A stretch of 64,000 nucleotides of DNA from Deltaproteobacteria bacterium (GTDB lineage: Bacteria; Myxococcota; UBA727; VGSZ01). Positions 8,640-18,401 of this stretch are shown one piece after another. The stretch is from positions 248,001-312,000 of the forward strand of contig JACOUT010000004.1 of assembly GCA_016177705.1 (NCBI GenBank). Reading direction: 5' to 3'. Numbering within the stretch: position 1 is the first letter of the stretch; each line of letters begins with the position of its first letter. Made by a program: the position numbers and the translations under genes. The notes under the pieces were generated by a model. The model was not told the origin of the DNA, searched no databases, and saw nothing but the letters and a program-made list of their open reading frames with translations.

Positions 8640-8978
8640 TCAGCCTGGCCAGGTCTGCCGCAGGTAGGCGATCAGGTCGGCCGCCTCCTGGTCCGTCACC
8701 GTGCTCGCCGGCACGTGGTTACCGCCCGCCACCACCTGCGCGAGGCCCTGCTCGTCCTCGGCGGGCACCAAACTCGACATGGGCTGGCTGGTGCCGTTGC
8801 CGTCGGCGTCGTGGCAGTTGGCGCACGCGCGCGTGTAGACCGCGGCGCCGCTGCTCGCCGTGCCCGTGAGCGCGAGCACGCGGTCGATGCGGTCGGGGTC
8901 GGGGCCGCACGCGGCGGTGGCGCCGACGGCGAGCGCGAGCGCGGTAGCGGCGAGAGCGGGCAGCGAATGGAACTTCAT
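8640..8978 (-). CDS. small monoheme c-type cytochrome lipoprotein
   Basis: 112 aa from ATG at 8978; GGAG lies about ten nt upstream. The signal peptide ends AVGATAAC, a lipobox-like sequence, so lipid anchoring is likely. One heme motif, CANCH, near residue 55 is preceded by GAAVYTRA, as in class I cytochromes c. The C-terminal helix (DLIAYLRQTWPG) fits the same fold. The usual distal Met ligand may be the one in QPMSSL. It is immediately upstream of the GMC oxidoreductase, and the pair probably forms a periplasmic dehydrogenase-cytochrome couple, as in other GMC/cytochrome systems. Confidence 0.88.
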   Translation of the reverse strand: MKFHSLPALAATALALAVGATAACGPDPDRIDRVLALTGTASSGAAVYTRACANCHDADGNGTSQPMSSLVPAEDEQGLAQVVAGGNHVPASTVTDQEAADLIAYLRQTWPG

Positions 8979-9150
8979 GATGCGGGCTCCAAGGCGGGTG
9001 GCGTTCGGCCGACGATCTCGACGTCGACCACTGGCCGGAATGTGCACCTGGCGAGGGGAAACGCGCAACCGCCTCGGTCGCAGGGCGTCGCAGGGCCGGC
9101 GCCGCCCGCTGACGTCGCCGCACCGAGGTCCGGTACGGCCGGTCGGGTTG

Positions 9151-9179
9151 CCGACAGCAGCAACGTTCTCGGCTATAGA
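9151..9179 (+). promoter_or_regulatory. candidate sigma-70 promoter of the hybrid histidine kinase
   Basis: CCGACA (9151-9156), 17-nt spacer, TATAGA (9174-9179), with ATG at 9190. Only ten nt separate the -10 from the start codon, so the transcript would be leaderless or nearly so. The -35 matches consensus at four of six positions. Confidence 0.35.
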
Positions 9180-9189
9180 GCGGGCAGCC

Positions 9190-10935
9190 ATGATCCGCCT
9201 CGAAGTCCAGCGCCTGCTGTTGCGCGCCACCTCGCTGCTGGTGGCAGTCAGCTCGTTGCTCGGGCTGGTGCAGACCCTGCTCGTGCGCGGGCCGGACATC
9301 GGCACCGTCATCGGCACGCTCGCGGTGGCGGTGCCGCTGCTGGCGTTCGTGCTCGGCGAGCGCGGCATGGTGCGGGCCGGCGGGGCCGTGCTGGTCGGCG
9401 CAGTGTTCGTGTTGGTCAGCGCAATCACCGCCTACTACGGCAACCGCTACCCGGGCACGTCGACGCTCTACCTGCTCGCCTCCATGCTCGCGGGCTTTTT
9501 GGTCGGCCCGCGGTCGGCGGTCGCGGTGTCGGCCGTGGCGGTGCTCGCCATGCTCGGCATGGCCGGCGCGCAGTTGTTCGAGTCGCTGCCGACCCGCGAT
9601 GTCACGCCCCTGTATCGCCTCACCACCCACGTGGCGTCGTTGGCGGCCACCACCGGCCTGTTCGTCATCGCGCTGCGCGCGCTGCGCAGATCCCTCGACG
9701 AGGCGCAGCAGCGCACCGCCGAGCTCGATCAAGTTCGCGCCGGCCTCGAGCAGCAGGTGGCGGCGCGCACCAGGAGCCTGGTGGAGGCGCGCGACGCCGC
9801 CATGGCGGCCGATCGCGCCAAGGGCGCCTTCCTGGCGAACATCAGCCACGAGCTGCGCACCCCGCTGCATGCGTTGCTCGCCACCGCGGCGGAGCTGGAC
9901 CACGGCGACCTGCGCCCCGATCAGCGCGAGCTGGTTGGCGTGCTGCGCCGCGGCGGCGACGCGCTCCTGCAAATCGTGCAGGACCTGATCGACCAGGCGC
10001 GCATCGAGGCCGGCCGCATGCCGATCGAGCACGTCGCCTGGTCGCCGCGCGACGCCGTCGCCGACGTGATCGCGCTGCAACAGGGCGAGGCCGACGCGCG
10101 CGGCCTGCGCCTGAGCACCCAGATCGACGCTGCCGTGCCCGAGCGCGTCGCCGGCGATCCCGCGCGTGTGCGGCAGGTGCTGCTGAACCTGGTGGGCAAC
10201 GCGGTCAAGTTCACGCCCCAGGGCTCCGTCGACGTGCAGGTCTCGCAGTCCGACGACGATCACCTTCTGTTCCAGGTAAAGGACACGGGCATCGGCATCG
10301 CATCCACGGATCAACGGCGGCTGTTCGCGCCGTTCTCGCAGGTCGACAGCTCGACCACGCGGCGTTACGGCGGCACCGGGCTCGGTCTGTCGATCAGCCG
10401 ACAGCTCGTCGAGCTGATGGGCGGCACCATCGACCTCGAGAGCACGCCCGGCGGCGGCAGCACCTTCCGGTTCACGGTGCACGCGCCCGCGACTGCGCAC
10501 GAGGGTGGAGGCGCGCAGCCGATGCCCGACGTGCGCGGGCTACGTGTGCTGATCGTCGAGGACAACGCGGTCAACCGCCGCGTCGCCGAGCTGATGCTGG
10601 CGCGGCTCGGCTGCGATGTGCGCGCCGTCGACGGCGGCAACGCGGCCATCGACGCGGTGCGCGCGCAGCCATTCGACGTGGTGTTGCTCGACATCCAGAT
10701 GCCGGACCTCGACGGGCTCGAGGTGGCGCGGCGCGTGCGCGCCGCGCACGGCGCTCGCCCGCGCATCGTCATGATGACCGCCAGCGCGCAGCCGAACGAC
10801 GCCGAGGCCGCAGCGACGGCGGGCGCAGACGGCTTCCTCGCCAAGCCGGTGTCGCTGCAGCAGTTGGCGAGCGCGCTCGACGCTGCGCGCGCAGCCTCGG
10901 CCGCCGCGACGCAGGCGGAGGCGCGCAGCGCATGA
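9190..10935 (+). CDS. membrane hybrid sensor histidine kinase with receiver domain
   Basis: 581 aa. Residues about 10-165 contain five or six hydrophobic segments and no large periplasmic loop, so the sensor is the membrane domain itself. A coiled linker (165-205) leads to HisKA with [17 protein letters not shown] (phospho-acceptor His220). The HATPase domain shows [11 protein letters not shown] (N box), DTGIGI (365-370) and GTGLGL (395-400). The C-terminal receiver (about 451-565) has VEDN, the phospho-acceptor Asp501 in LLDIQMP, and the Lys in FLAKPV. No response regulator gene is adjacent, so it may signal to a remote partner. The start ATG lacks a Shine-Dalgarno and follows a TATAGA box by ten nt. 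It diverges from the cytochrome/GMC genes. Confidence 0.93.
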   Translation: MIRLEVQRLLLRATSLLVAVSSLLGLVQTLLVRGPDIGTVIGTLAVAVPLLAFVLGERGMVRAGGAVLVGAVFVLVSAITAYYGNRYPGTSTLYLLASMLAGFLVGPRSAVAVSAVAVLAMLGMAGAQLFESLPTRDVTPLYRLTTHVASLAATTGLFVIALRALRRSLDEAQQRTAELDQVRAGLEQQVAARTRSLVEARDAAMAADRAKGAFLANISHELRTPLHALLATAAELDHGDLRPDQRELVGVLRRGGDALLQIVQDLIDQARIEAGRMPIEHVAWSPRDAVADVIALQQGEADARGLRLSTQIDAAVPERVAGDPARVRQVLLNLVGNAVKFTPQGSVDVQVSQSDDDHLLFQVKDTGIGIASTDQRRLFAPFSQVDSSTTRRYGGTGLGLSISRQLVELMGGTIDLESTPGGGSTFRFTVHAPATAHEGGGAQPMPDVRGLRVLIVEDNAVNRRVAELMLARLGCDVRAVDGGNAAIDAVRAQPFDVVLLDIQMPDLDGLEVARRVRAAHGARPRIVMMTASAQPNDAEAAATAGADGFLAKPVSLQQLASALDAARAASAAATQAEARSA

Positions 10936-10942
10936 CGCGCCG

Positions 10943-12061
10943 TCACAGCTCGGCGCGCACCGCCCGGCCGTCCCACAGGTAACGCACGCGCCGGCTCCGA
11001 TCGCCGATGGCAAGCTCGAGGTCGCCGTAGGCGCACGAGCAGGTGGCCTCGACGGTGGTGGCGCCGACCTCGGGCGCGTCGCAGGTCACCTTGCCATGGC
11101 ACGCGCGCACGAACCGCGCCGCGCGATCGTGGGAGAACGCAGAGAGGCCGCCGGCGCTCGGCGCGAACCAGGCGCCTTGAGGTCCGAAGACGAACAGGAT
11201 CTGCGTCGGTACGCGGCCGGCTGCGTGCCAGATGCGCGCGCCTTCGAGCTGATCGAGCGCGACGGCGGTATCGTCGGCGCGCGCAGCCGTTTGCCGGCAG
11301 CCGTGCCGCGCGCGGTCGAGGCGGAACACGAACAGCGCGGATCGCTGGCCGACCTCGCCGCGCCACGCGAGCCAGTCGTTCAAGACGCGCGGCGCGGTCG
11401 TGAACGTCGGCGTCGAGGCACCGAGCTTGGGACGACACACGGTGACGGCCTGGCGGGTCGCGGCAGCGGCCACGTCGTCGAGGGACCTCATGGCTTCGTG
11501 GATCTCGGCGTCCACGCGTCGCAGCGGATCGAGCGGGCCCATGAAACCCGCGCCGCGCAGCTCGCCCAGCGTGAGCGCCAGCTTGCCCTGCGCGGTGGCC
11601 ATCGCACCGCGGGCACCGCCAACGCGCTCGGCCAGCTCCGGCCTGACGACACCGGCGTCGAGGAACGCGGCCACGCCTGCCATGGTGCGGGCGGCTTCCT
11701 CGAGCAGCGCCGTGGCGCCGCTCTCGAGCGCCAGCGCTTGATCGCGCGTCGCGCGCGCGGCGGTGACGTCGGCGCGCGCTTGCTCGAGCTTGGCTGTACC
11801 GCTCCTGCACCGCTCGGCGTCCCAGCGCTGGAACAGGCGCCAGCGCTGCTGTTGGGCTCGCACGTGCTCGTCGAGCAGCGCCACCTCGCGCTTGGCTTCA
11901 TCGACCGAGCGTGGCGCCAGCTCGCCTCGGCTCTCTGCCGAGACGGCGTCCATGGCGGCCTGCGCGGAGGCGTCGCACTCCGGAGGTCGTTCGCTGCATG
12001 CGCAGGCGAGCGCGGCCAGCAGCGCGGGGACGGCGCGGCGGGAGACGTGTCGGGTGCTCAC
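10943..12061 (-). CDS. putative lipoprotein with central coiled coil
   Basis: 372 aa from GTG at 12061; this start gives a signal peptide with lipobox (LLAALACAC). In-frame starts further upstream would lie inside the preceding gene. Residues about 45-180 are helical and charged (EAKREVALLDEHVRAQQQRW) and probably form a coiled coil. The C-terminal 150 residues contain several cysteines (CRPKLG, CHGKVTCDAPEVG, CSCAYGDLEL). Family not recognised. The C-terminus ends seven nt from the end of the convergent histidine kinase gene. It follows two other lipoprotein genes, likely one operon of envelope proteins. Confidence 0.75.
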   Translation of the reverse strand: MSTRHVSRRAVPALLAALACACSERPPECDASAQAAMDAVSAESRGELAPRSVDEAKREVALLDEHVRAQQQRWRLFQRWDAERCRSGTAKLEQARADVTAARATRDQALALESGATALLEEAARTMAGVAAFLDAGVVRPELAERVGGARGAMATAQGKLALTLGELRGAGFMGPLDPLRRVDAEIHEAMRSLDDVAAAATRQAVTVCRPKLGASTPTFTTAPRVLNDWLAWRGEVGQRSALFVFRLDRARHGCRQTAARADDTAVALDQLEGARIWHAAGRVPTQILFVFGPQGAWFAPSAGGLSAFSHDRAARFVRACHGKVTCDAPEVGATTVEATCSCAYGDLELAIGDRSRRVRYLWDGRAVRAEL

Positions 12062-12078
12062 GGAGCGTGCGCCACCGC

Positions 12079-12840
12079 TCAGAAGTCGACGACGCCGGTG
12101 GAGTCGACGTAGGGCAGCGGGCTCTCGTCCTTGCACAGGCCGGCGGCGTTCGGTCCCACCTCCGCCATGCAGCGCAGGATGGGCTCGGCCACCGCCAGGT
12201 TGGCCTCGCCGACGCGCTCCGACACCAGGCCGGTCGACACCGCGATGGTGACGGTGCCGGTGGCCACCTCGCCGTCCTGCCCGGCCTGACGCTCTCGCTT
12301 GACCTCGATGTCGGCGGACAGCGAGCCGCTGCGCGGCTGCGCGTCGAGCGCCTTGGGCACCACCGTCACCGTGATCTTGCTGCCGAGCCCCTGTTCGGCG
12401 ACCGCGCGCTCGTCGGGCAGCGTCGGCGCCACAGCGATGTCGAAGTCGCCGCTGACGTTGCCGTTGTCGAGCACGGCTTTCAGTGTCTCGCCGTCGCCGA
12501 AGCGATCGAGCGACATGCCCTTGAGGAGCAGACCGTCGCGCGTGGCGAGCGCGCGCTGCAGATCGAGCAGGTTGCCGACGGGGAAGCGCAGCCAGTCGGC
12601 GCCCGGGTCGAGGCGCGCGCCGGTGAGCACCAGGTGCAGCTCCTGCCCGGCGCGGTTCTTCAACACCGGCAGCGCAGCACCGTCGCGCACCAGCAGGTCA
12701 TGACGGTCGGCGACGGCCAGCACCGTGCTGTCGGGCAGGAAGGCGACGCCGTCGAAGTCGCTCGTGATCCACAGGTTGCAGCCCGCGCCGGACCAGCACA
12801 CCAGCGCGAGCGCGAGCGCACAGCCGGCGCGCCAGCTCAC
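12079..12840 (-). CDS. putative lipoprotein, unknown function
   Basis: 253 aa from a GTG that overlaps the stop of the upstream gene (GTGA at 12840-12837). Signal peptide and lipobox (VCWSGAGC, Cys21) are clear. The mature part begins with a beta-strand-rich segment (ITSDFDGVAFLPDSTVLAVADRHDLL). Its neighbour upstream also has an N-terminal FSYVDEHDAALV segment, so the two may be distant paralogues. No enzyme motif recognised. Three lipoprotein genes in a row (13541 to 10943) with overlapping or near-overlapping ends suggest a complex at the outer membrane. Confidence 0.78.
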   Translation of the reverse strand: MSWRAGCALALALVCWSGAGCNLWITSDFDGVAFLPDSTVLAVADRHDLLVRDGAALPVLKNRAGQELHLVLTGARLDPGADWLRFPVGNLLDLQRALATRDGLLLKGMSLDRFGDGETLKAVLDNGNVSGDFDIAVAPTLPDERAVAEQGLGSKITVTVVPKALDAQPRSGSLSADIEVKRERQAGQDGEVATGTVTIAVSTGLVSERVGEANLAVAEPILRCMAEVGPNAAGLCKDESPLPYVDSTGVVDF

Positions 12841-13541
12841 GGCGCGCTCCGCGGCGGCAAGGGCAGCCCGATGACGTCGTCACTCTGCAACAGCGACAAG
12901 TTCTGCTCGGCCGGCCGCTCCTCCACCACCGGGGCGAAGAAGGTGCCAGTGTAGCTGCCGACCAGCGCCTCGCCCGGGTCGTTGTCGGTGCGCTCGAAGG
13001 CGATGGTGGCGCTGCCTCGCAGCTCGCGCAGATCGGCGAAGTCCGCCACCTCGAGATCGACGGTGGTGCGGCGCAGCGAGGCGAGCGGAACGACGTCGGC
13101 ATAGGTGGAGGATCCCGACAGGCGATCGGGCGCCAGGTGCAGCCGCGCGGTCATGTTGCCGTCGCCCTCCTCGGTGCCGCCGACCAGCACGCTCTCGAAC
13201 GAGGCGCCTGCCGTGACCACGCTCTGCGCGACGAATACCAGCGCGAGCGCGTCGCGCAGCACCAGCTCGTGGCTGATGTCGGCGAGCTCGTTGCCCTCGA
13301 CGTCGGACAGATCCGACTCGGGATCGAAGATCACCCAGGTCATGGCGACAGCCACCCGCGGATCGCTCTCCGCCACCAGCGCGGCGTCGTGCTCGTCGAC
13401 GTACGAGAAGACGGTGCCGCCGGGATCGAAGGTGCGACCGGAGAGCGCCCCGGAAAACGCCGCCTGACCGAAGCGGCAGCCGCCTGCCATCGCGGCCGTG
13501 GACAGCAGGGACATCACGAGGAGCAAGCGAGGCGCGTGCAT
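12837..13541 (-). CDS. putative lipoprotein, unknown function
   Basis: 234 aa from ATG at 13541, chosen because it starts the signal peptide (LLLVMSLLSTAAMAGGC, lipobox AGGC). Mature protein is beta-rich with conserved-looking SYVDEHDAALV and TWVIFDPESDLSDVEGNEL stretches. I know no family. First gene of the three-lipoprotein set. No Shine-Dalgarno; TACGCG lies six nt before the ATG. It diverges from RNase R across 112 nt. Confidence 0.78.
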   Translation of the reverse strand: MHAPRLLLVMSLLSTAAMAGGCRFGQAAFSGALSGRTFDPGGTVFSYVDEHDAALVAESDPRVAVAMTWVIFDPESDLSDVEGNELADISHELVLRDALALVFVAQSVVTAGASFESVLVGGTEEGDGNMTARLHLAPDRLSGSSTYADVVPLASLRRTTVDLEVADFADLRELRGSATIAFERTDNDPGEALVGSYTGTFFAPVVEERPAEQNLSLLQSDDVIGLPLPPRSAP

Positions 13542-13653
13542 GGTGCCCGCGTAGCACGAAAGCGGTGCGTGGGTGAACAGCGCCTCAGGGCAGCACCGGT
13601 GCACGGCCGCACGTTGGTACGCCGCACCCACCGCAAACGGGGTAGACAGCGCC

Positions 13654-16062
13654 ATGCCCGCCGCCCTCCCTCCCGATCGTGTGCTGCACGTGTTCCGACA
13701 GGCGCCGAAGAAGCCGCTCAAGGCCAAGGACGTGGGCAAGGCGCTCAGCCTGCCCGCCGACGACCGCTCCGAGGTGCGCGCCGCGCTGCAGACGTTGGTC
13801 GCCGCCGGCAAGCTGGTGCAGCTCGAGGGCAAGCGCTTCGTCTTGCCGGGTGAGACCGGGGGCCACCGCGGCTCGGTCATGCGCAAGGCGAGCGGCAGCG
13901 GCTGGTTCATCCCCGACGATCGCAAGCTGCCGGACGCCTTCCTGCCGCCGGCCGAGCTGCTCTCGGTCGTCGACGGCGACAAGGTGCTGTGCCGCATCGA
14001 GCGCGGTCCGCGCGGCCCGGCGGGGCGCATCGTGCGCGTGTTGACGCGCCCGCGCACCACCTTGACCGGCACGCTGGTGGTTCGCGGCAAGGCGCGCTTC
14101 GTCGAGGTCGACGACAACCGGCTGTCGGGTCCGGTGATCCTGCCCGAGGGCCCGGAGGGCAACGCCGCCGACGCCGCGCCGGGCGACGTGGTCGAGGTGC
14201 TGCTGCTCGAAGCACCCACCGCGGTGACCACGGCGGTCGGCCGCCTGGTGCGCTCGCTCGGCAAGCGTGGCGCGCTCGACGTTGAGGTGGAGCGCATCCT
14301 GGCCGACAAGGGCGTGGTCAAGGCCTTCCCGCCCGAGGTCATCGAGCAGGCCGAGCAGCACCCGGCCGACCCCACCGACGACGATCTGCAGGGACGCACG
14401 GACCTGCGCGCCTTGCCGCTCGTCACCATCGACGGCGAGACCGCCAAGGACTTCGACGACGCGGTGCACGCCCGCCCGGTGCCGCGCAGCAAGGACCTCG
14501 AGGTCACGGTCGCCATCGCCGACGTCAGCCACTACGTGCGCCAGGGCAGCCCGCTCGACGTCGAGGCGGTGCGTCGCGGCACCAGCATCTACTACCCCGG
14601 CAAGGTGGTGCCGATGCTGCCCGAGGCGCTGTCGAACGGCCTGTGCTCGCTCAAGCCGCACGTGGTGCGCCTGTGCATGTGCACGCGCTTCAAGGTCGCG
14701 CCCGATGGCCAGCTCAAGGACGCCACCTTCTTCGACGGCGCCATGAAGAGCCATGCGCGCCTCACCTACACGGCGGTGCAGCACTTCTTGGACGGCGCTC
14801 CCGACGCCGGCATCGGCGACGCCGCGGTGGCCGAGAGCCTGCGCCACCTGCAAGAGGCGGCGCGGCGCCTGCGCGCGGCGCGCGGCAAGCGCGGCTCGCT
14901 CGACTTCGACCTGCCCGAGACCACCATCGCGCTCGACGACGACGGCGAGCCCATCAAGGTGCACGCGCTCGACCGCCTGGAGGCGCACAAGCTGATCGAG
15001 GACCTGATGGTCGCCGCCAACGAGGCGGTGGCCTCGCACTTCGAGGCGCGCAAGTGGCCGTGCGTCTATCGCATCCACGAGCAGCCCGACGAGGAGAAGC
15101 TCGGGCGCTTCCTCAAGCTGGCGCGCATGGTGGCCGGGCGCGGCGTGCGCATCGAGGAGGACGCCTCGGCGCGCTCGCTGATGGCGGTGATGGGCGCGCT
15201 CGCCGAGCACCCCGCCAAGCGCGCGCTCGACTCGCTGCTGTTGCGCTCGATGAAGCAGGCGAAGTACTCGGCCGACAACGTCGGGCACTACGGCCTCGGC
15301 TCCGAGGCCTACCTGCACTTCACCTCACCGATCCGCCGCTACCCCGATCTGGTGGTGCACCGCCTGCTGAAAGACCGCCTGAGCAAGCGCCCGCGCAAGA
15401 AGGGCGGCGACGAGGCGCTCTTGAACGAGCTCGAGGAGGTGGCCGGCTCGTGCAGCGACCGCGAGCGCAACGCCACCGACATCGAGCGCGCCATCGACGC
15501 GCTCTATTGCGCGTGGTTCATGAAGGACAAGATCGGCGAGCGCTTCCCGGCTGTGGTCGGCAGCGTCGCTGAATTCGGCTGCTTCGTGCGGCTCGACGAG
15601 CACCACGTCGAGGGCCTGGTGCCGGTGCAGGCGCTGCCGCCCGACTACTACCGCTACGACGAGGTGCGCTTGCAGCTCCTGGGCGAGCGCAGCGGCCGCA
15701 CCTTCGGCGTCGGCGACAAGCTCGAGGTGGTGGTGGGCGGCGTCGACGTCGCGCGCCGCCAGGTGACCTTCTCGCTCGCCGACGTCGAGCCACGCGCGGC
15801 CGCGCCGGGCGCAGGCAGCGAGCGTGCGCGCGCCGGCAACGAACGTCCGCGCGCCGGCAGCGACCGACCACGCGCCGGCAGCGACCGTCCGCAGGCCGGG
15901 GCCGAACGCCCGCGCATCCGCGGGCCCGAGGACCTGCGGCGTATGTTCGACACGAAGCACGTTGACGAGAAGCAGGGCGGGCGCGGGGGCGCTGCCGGCG
16001 GCCGCGACCAACGTCGCGGCAAGGGGCACAAGGGCCTGAAGGGCAAGCCTAAGGGCCGGTGA
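13654..16062 (+). CDS. rnr: ribonuclease R
   Basis: 802 aa from ATG at 13654; an earlier in-frame ATG has no homologous sequence. N-terminal winged helix (residues about 10-60, LHVFRQAPKKPLKAKDVGKAL), cold-shock/OB domains (about 65-215), then the RNB catalytic domain with TIDGETAKDFDDAV, whose aspartates bind the catalytic Mg2+, and HFTSPIRRYPDLVVHR. An S1 domain (about 620-705, VVGSVAEFGCFV) follows. It degrades structured RNA 3' to 5'. The tail is basic and includes an imperfect AGSDRPR repeat, then Gly/Lys-rich sequence, as in many RNase R tails that bind RNA or ribosomes. TAGACA sits five nt upstream of ATG; no Shine-Dalgarno. The 3' end overlaps the convergent gene by 14 nt. Confidence 0.95.
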   Translation: MPAALPPDRVLHVFRQAPKKPLKAKDVGKALSLPADDRSEVRAALQTLVAAGKLVQLEGKRFVLPGETGGHRGSVMRKASGSGWFIPDDRKLPDAFLPPAELLSVVDGDKVLCRIERGPRGPAGRIVRVLTRPRTTLTGTLVVRGKARFVEVDDNRLSGPVILPEGPEGNAADAAPGDVVEVLLLEAPTAVTTAVGRLVRSLGKRGALDVEVERILADKGVVKAFPPEVIEQAEQHPADPTDDDLQGRTDLRALPLVTIDGETAKDFDDAVHARPVPRSKDLEVTVAIADVSHYVRQGSPLDVEAVRRGTSIYYPGKVVPMLPEALSNGLCSLKPHVVRLCMCTRFKVAPDGQLKDATFFDGAMKSHARLTYTAVQHFLDGAPDAGIGDAAVAESLRHLQEAARRLRAARGKRGSLDFDLPETTIALDDDGEPIKVHALDRLEAHKLIEDLMVAANEAVASHFEARKWPCVYRIHEQPDEEKLGRFLKLARMVAGRGVRIEEDASARSLMAVMGALAEHPAKRALDSLLLRSMKQAKYSADNVGHYGLGSEAYLHFTSPIRRYPDLVVHRLLKDRLSKRPRKKGGDEALLNELEEVAGSCSDRERNATDIERAIDALYCAWFMKDKIGERFPAVVGSVAEFGCFVRLDEHHVEGLVPVQALPPDYYRYDEVRLQLLGERSGRTFGVGDKLEVVVGGVDVARRQVTFSLADVEPRAAAPGAGSERARAGNERPRAGSDRPRAGSDRPQAGAERPRIRGPEDLRRMFDTKHVDEKQGGRGGAAGGRDQRRGKGHKGLKGKPKGR

Positions 16063-16621
16063 CCTCGGCCGCCCAGTCGTGATCGATGGCGCGATCGCTC
16101 GGCGCCACCACGACGCGGTCCTGATCGCCCGCGCTCTGCTCGAGCAGGTCGACCGCGAGCTGCGCGTCCACCGAGCCGGCGAAGCCGGCGCGCAGGCCGT
16201 CGAGCAGCGAGTCGAGCAACTGCGTGACGTCGTCGATTTCGACGCACAAGGGCGCGTAGCGCATCGAGCAGCCGGTGCGGTGCATGACCGCGCGCAGCAT
16301 CAGGTGCAGGGCGGCGCGGCCCTCGGGCCACACCGCGTCGAAGCGCCACGCCAGCCGCTCGGGGATGGCGCGCACGCGCTCCTGGTCGTTGGTGGCGCGC
16401 GCGATGGGCGCCAGGTGCGCCCAACGGCGCATGATGACCTCGAGGTTGGCGCGCTGCTCCTGCACGTACTGCGCGCCGAACATGTCGAGCGCGAACGACA
16501 CCGCGTCCTCGGCGTCGTGCTCGCCCTGCGCGCGCGCCGCCTGCTCGGCCAGCTCGGGCACGAACGCGACCACGTCTTTCAGGTCGAGGCTGCTCTCGTG
16601 GCCGTGGAAGGAGTACCGCAT
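16049..16621 (-). CDS. conserved-looking protein of unknown function
   Basis: 190 aa from ATG at 16621 (MRYSFHGHES). A longer version to 16747 would overlap nuoD and looks spurious. The sequence is soluble and mostly helical, with DLKDVVAFVPELAEQAARAQ and a central EVIMRRWAHLAPIARATNDQERVR segment. It has no signal peptide or known motif. It is transcribed in the nuoD direction, about 110 nt after nuoD, so it may be the last gene of that unit. Its 3' end overlaps rnr on the opposite strand. Function unknown. Confidence 0.65.
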   Translation of the reverse strand: MRYSFHGHESSLDLKDVVAFVPELAEQAARAQGEHDAEDAVSFALDMFGAQYVQEQRANLEVIMRRWAHLAPIARATNDQERVRAIPERLAWRFDAVWPEGRAALHLMLRAVMHRTGCSMRYAPLCVEIDDVTQLLDSLLDGLRAGFAGSVDAQLAVDLLEQSAGDQDRVVVAPSDRAIDHDWAAEVTGP

Positions 16622-16730
16622 GACAACCCCATGGTGCCGCCAAGCCCGAGCGAGCGGCATCGGAAGAAGGGAGGGTGTGCGGCGCCGGTCACGCAGGAGC
16701 ACACCGCCCACATCGCCCCACCGCTGCCCG

Positions 16731-17930
16731 TCAGCGGTCGACGTCACCCATGACGGGATCGATGCTGGCGATGATGGCCACCAGGTCGGCCACGAGCTGG
16801 CCCCTGGACATCAGCTCGATGGCCTGCACGTTGGCGAAGCTCGGCGTCCGCGCGCGCACCCGCACCGGCTTGCCGCTGCCGTCGCTCACGACCAGGAAGC
16901 CAAGCTCGCCGCGCGGGCTCTCGACCGGGCAGTAGGCCTGGCCGGGCGGCGGCCGCATCCCCTCGGTGAACAGCTTGAAGTGGTGGATCAGCGACTCCAT
17001 CGACGTCGCCAGCTCGGCCTTGGGAGGCGGCATCACCTTTCGATCGGCGGTCTTGACCGGGCCGGTCGCCTTGGCGAGCAGCTTGAGCGCCTGATCGCAG
17101 ATCTTGACGCTCTCGCGCAGCTCGCCGACACGCACCTTGTAGCGGGCGTAGCAGTCGGCCGCGTCGTCGGTGATGACCTTGAAGTCGAAGCGCTCGTAGC
17201 CGGAGTACGGGTGGACCTTGCGCAGGTCGTGGGGCACGCCGGCGGCGCGCAACAGCGGGCCCGAGACGCCGAGGCGGATGGCGTCATCAGCCTTGAGCGG
17301 CCCTACGCCGATGGTGCGCTCGCGGAAGAACGGGTTGTCGGTGACGATGCCCTCGTACTCGTCGATGTGCCGCGGCATCTCGTCGACGAAAGCGCGCGCG
17401 TTCTTGAGCCAGGCGTCGTCCATGTCCCAGGCCAGGCCGCCCGGGCGGATGAAGCTCGACATCATGCGCTGTCCGGTCAGCTCCTCGAACAGCGCCAGCA
17501 CCTTCTCGCGCTCGCGCAGGCAGTAGAGGAACACCGAGGTGACGCCCAGGTCGATGGAGCCCGAGCCGATCGAGACCAGGTGGCTGTTGATGCGCGTCAG
17601 CTCGGCCAGCAGCACGCGGCCGAGCTGCGCGCGCTCGGGGATGTCGCAGCCAAACAGCTTCTCGACGGAGAGCGAGTACGCGAGGTTGTTCCCGAGCGGG
17701 TTCAGGTAGTCCATGCGGTCCGTGATGGTCACCGCCTGCACGTAGGTGAGCTGCTCGATGGTCTTCTCCATCCCGGTGTGGAGGTAGCCGATCACCGGGT
17801 TGCAGGAGCGCACGATCTCGCCGTCGAGCTCGAGCTCGAGCCGCAGCACCCCGTGCGTCGCCGGGTGCTGCGGGCCCATGTTGACCTTCAACAGGTCGCC
17901 GTCGCCCGGCTCGATGCTCACGTCGCTCAT
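16731..17930 (-). CDS. nuoD: NADH-quinone oxidoreductase subunit D
   Basis: 399 aa, the normal length for a separate (not C-D fused) subunit. It opens with VNMGPQHPATHGVLRLELELDGE, the signature of NuoD/49-kDa subunits, followed by GYLHTGMEKT and later DPVMGDVDR at the end. The subunit forms part of the quinone-binding site in the peripheral arm of complex I. It is separated from nuoABC by a small membrane-protein gene and an FHA gene on the opposite strand, which breaks the usual nuoABCD order. Confidence 0.97.
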   Translation of the reverse strand: MSDVSIEPGDGDLLKVNMGPQHPATHGVLRLELELDGEIVRSCNPVIGYLHTGMEKTIEQLTYVQAVTITDRMDYLNPLGNNLAYSLSVEKLFGCDIPERAQLGRVLLAELTRINSHLVSIGSGSIDLGVTSVFLYCLREREKVLALFEELTGQRMMSSFIRPGGLAWDMDDAWLKNARAFVDEMPRHIDEYEGIVTDNPFFRERTIGVGPLKADDAIRLGVSGPLLRAAGVPHDLRKVHPYSGYERFDFKVITDDAADCYARYKVRVGELRESVKICDQALKLLAKATGPVKTADRKVMPPPKAELATSMESLIHHFKLFTEGMRPPPGQAYCPVESPRGELGFLVVSDGSGKPVRVRARTPSFANVQAIELMSRGQLVADLVAIIASIDPVMGDVDR

Positions 17931-17982
17931 GGCGCTCGTCTGCCCGATCGCTCGCCGGACCTCAAGGCGCGAAGGCCCGCCC

Positions 17983-18369
17983 TCACACGCTGAGCGCGTT
18001 GGTCTCGACGGCGGGCTTCGGGCCCTCGACCGTCTGCGGCAGCATGGTGTCGTTCGACAGGTTGCTCGCCGCCCAGGCGGACGCGACCACCGCCGCTGTG
18101 GCCTCGGTCTCGGCTGCCACCGGGAAGTTCGGCATGCGCACCGGCACGCCGGTCGAGTTGCCTTCCGTCATGGGCGCCTCGCTCATCACGTCCCAGCGCC
18201 GCAGGGTGACCGTCATGGCGACGACGAGCGCGACGAAAACCGTCAGCCCAACCGGCAAGATCAAGCCGCTCACCTCGGTCATGCCCATGGCGCAGAGGCC
18301 GAACAGGGCGCCGATCAGGGTGCAGTAGAGGCCAAAGCGGTCGCTCTTTGGGTTGCCGTAGATCTTCAT
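17983..18369 (-). CDS. small two-TM membrane protein upstream of nuoD
   Basis: 128 aa. Two hydrophobic helices (about residues 13-33 and 37-55) are followed by a hydrophilic, Ala-rich tail of about 70 residues. GGAG lies seven nt before the ATG. The gene is 52 nt upstream of nuoD on the same strand and shares a candidate promoter with it. No known complex I subunit matches it, but its position suggests an accessory or assembly role. That role is inference only. Confidence 0.7.
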   Translation of the reverse strand: MKIYGNPKSDRFGLYCTLIGALFGLCAMGMTEVSGLILPVGLTVFVALVVAMTVTLRRWDVMSEAPMTEGNSTGVPVRMPNFPVAAETEATAAVVASAWAASNLSNDTMLPQTVEGPKPAVETNALSV

Positions 18370-18401
18370 GTGTGACTCCGGTCAAAAAGGTGTGAGGCGG
18401 T

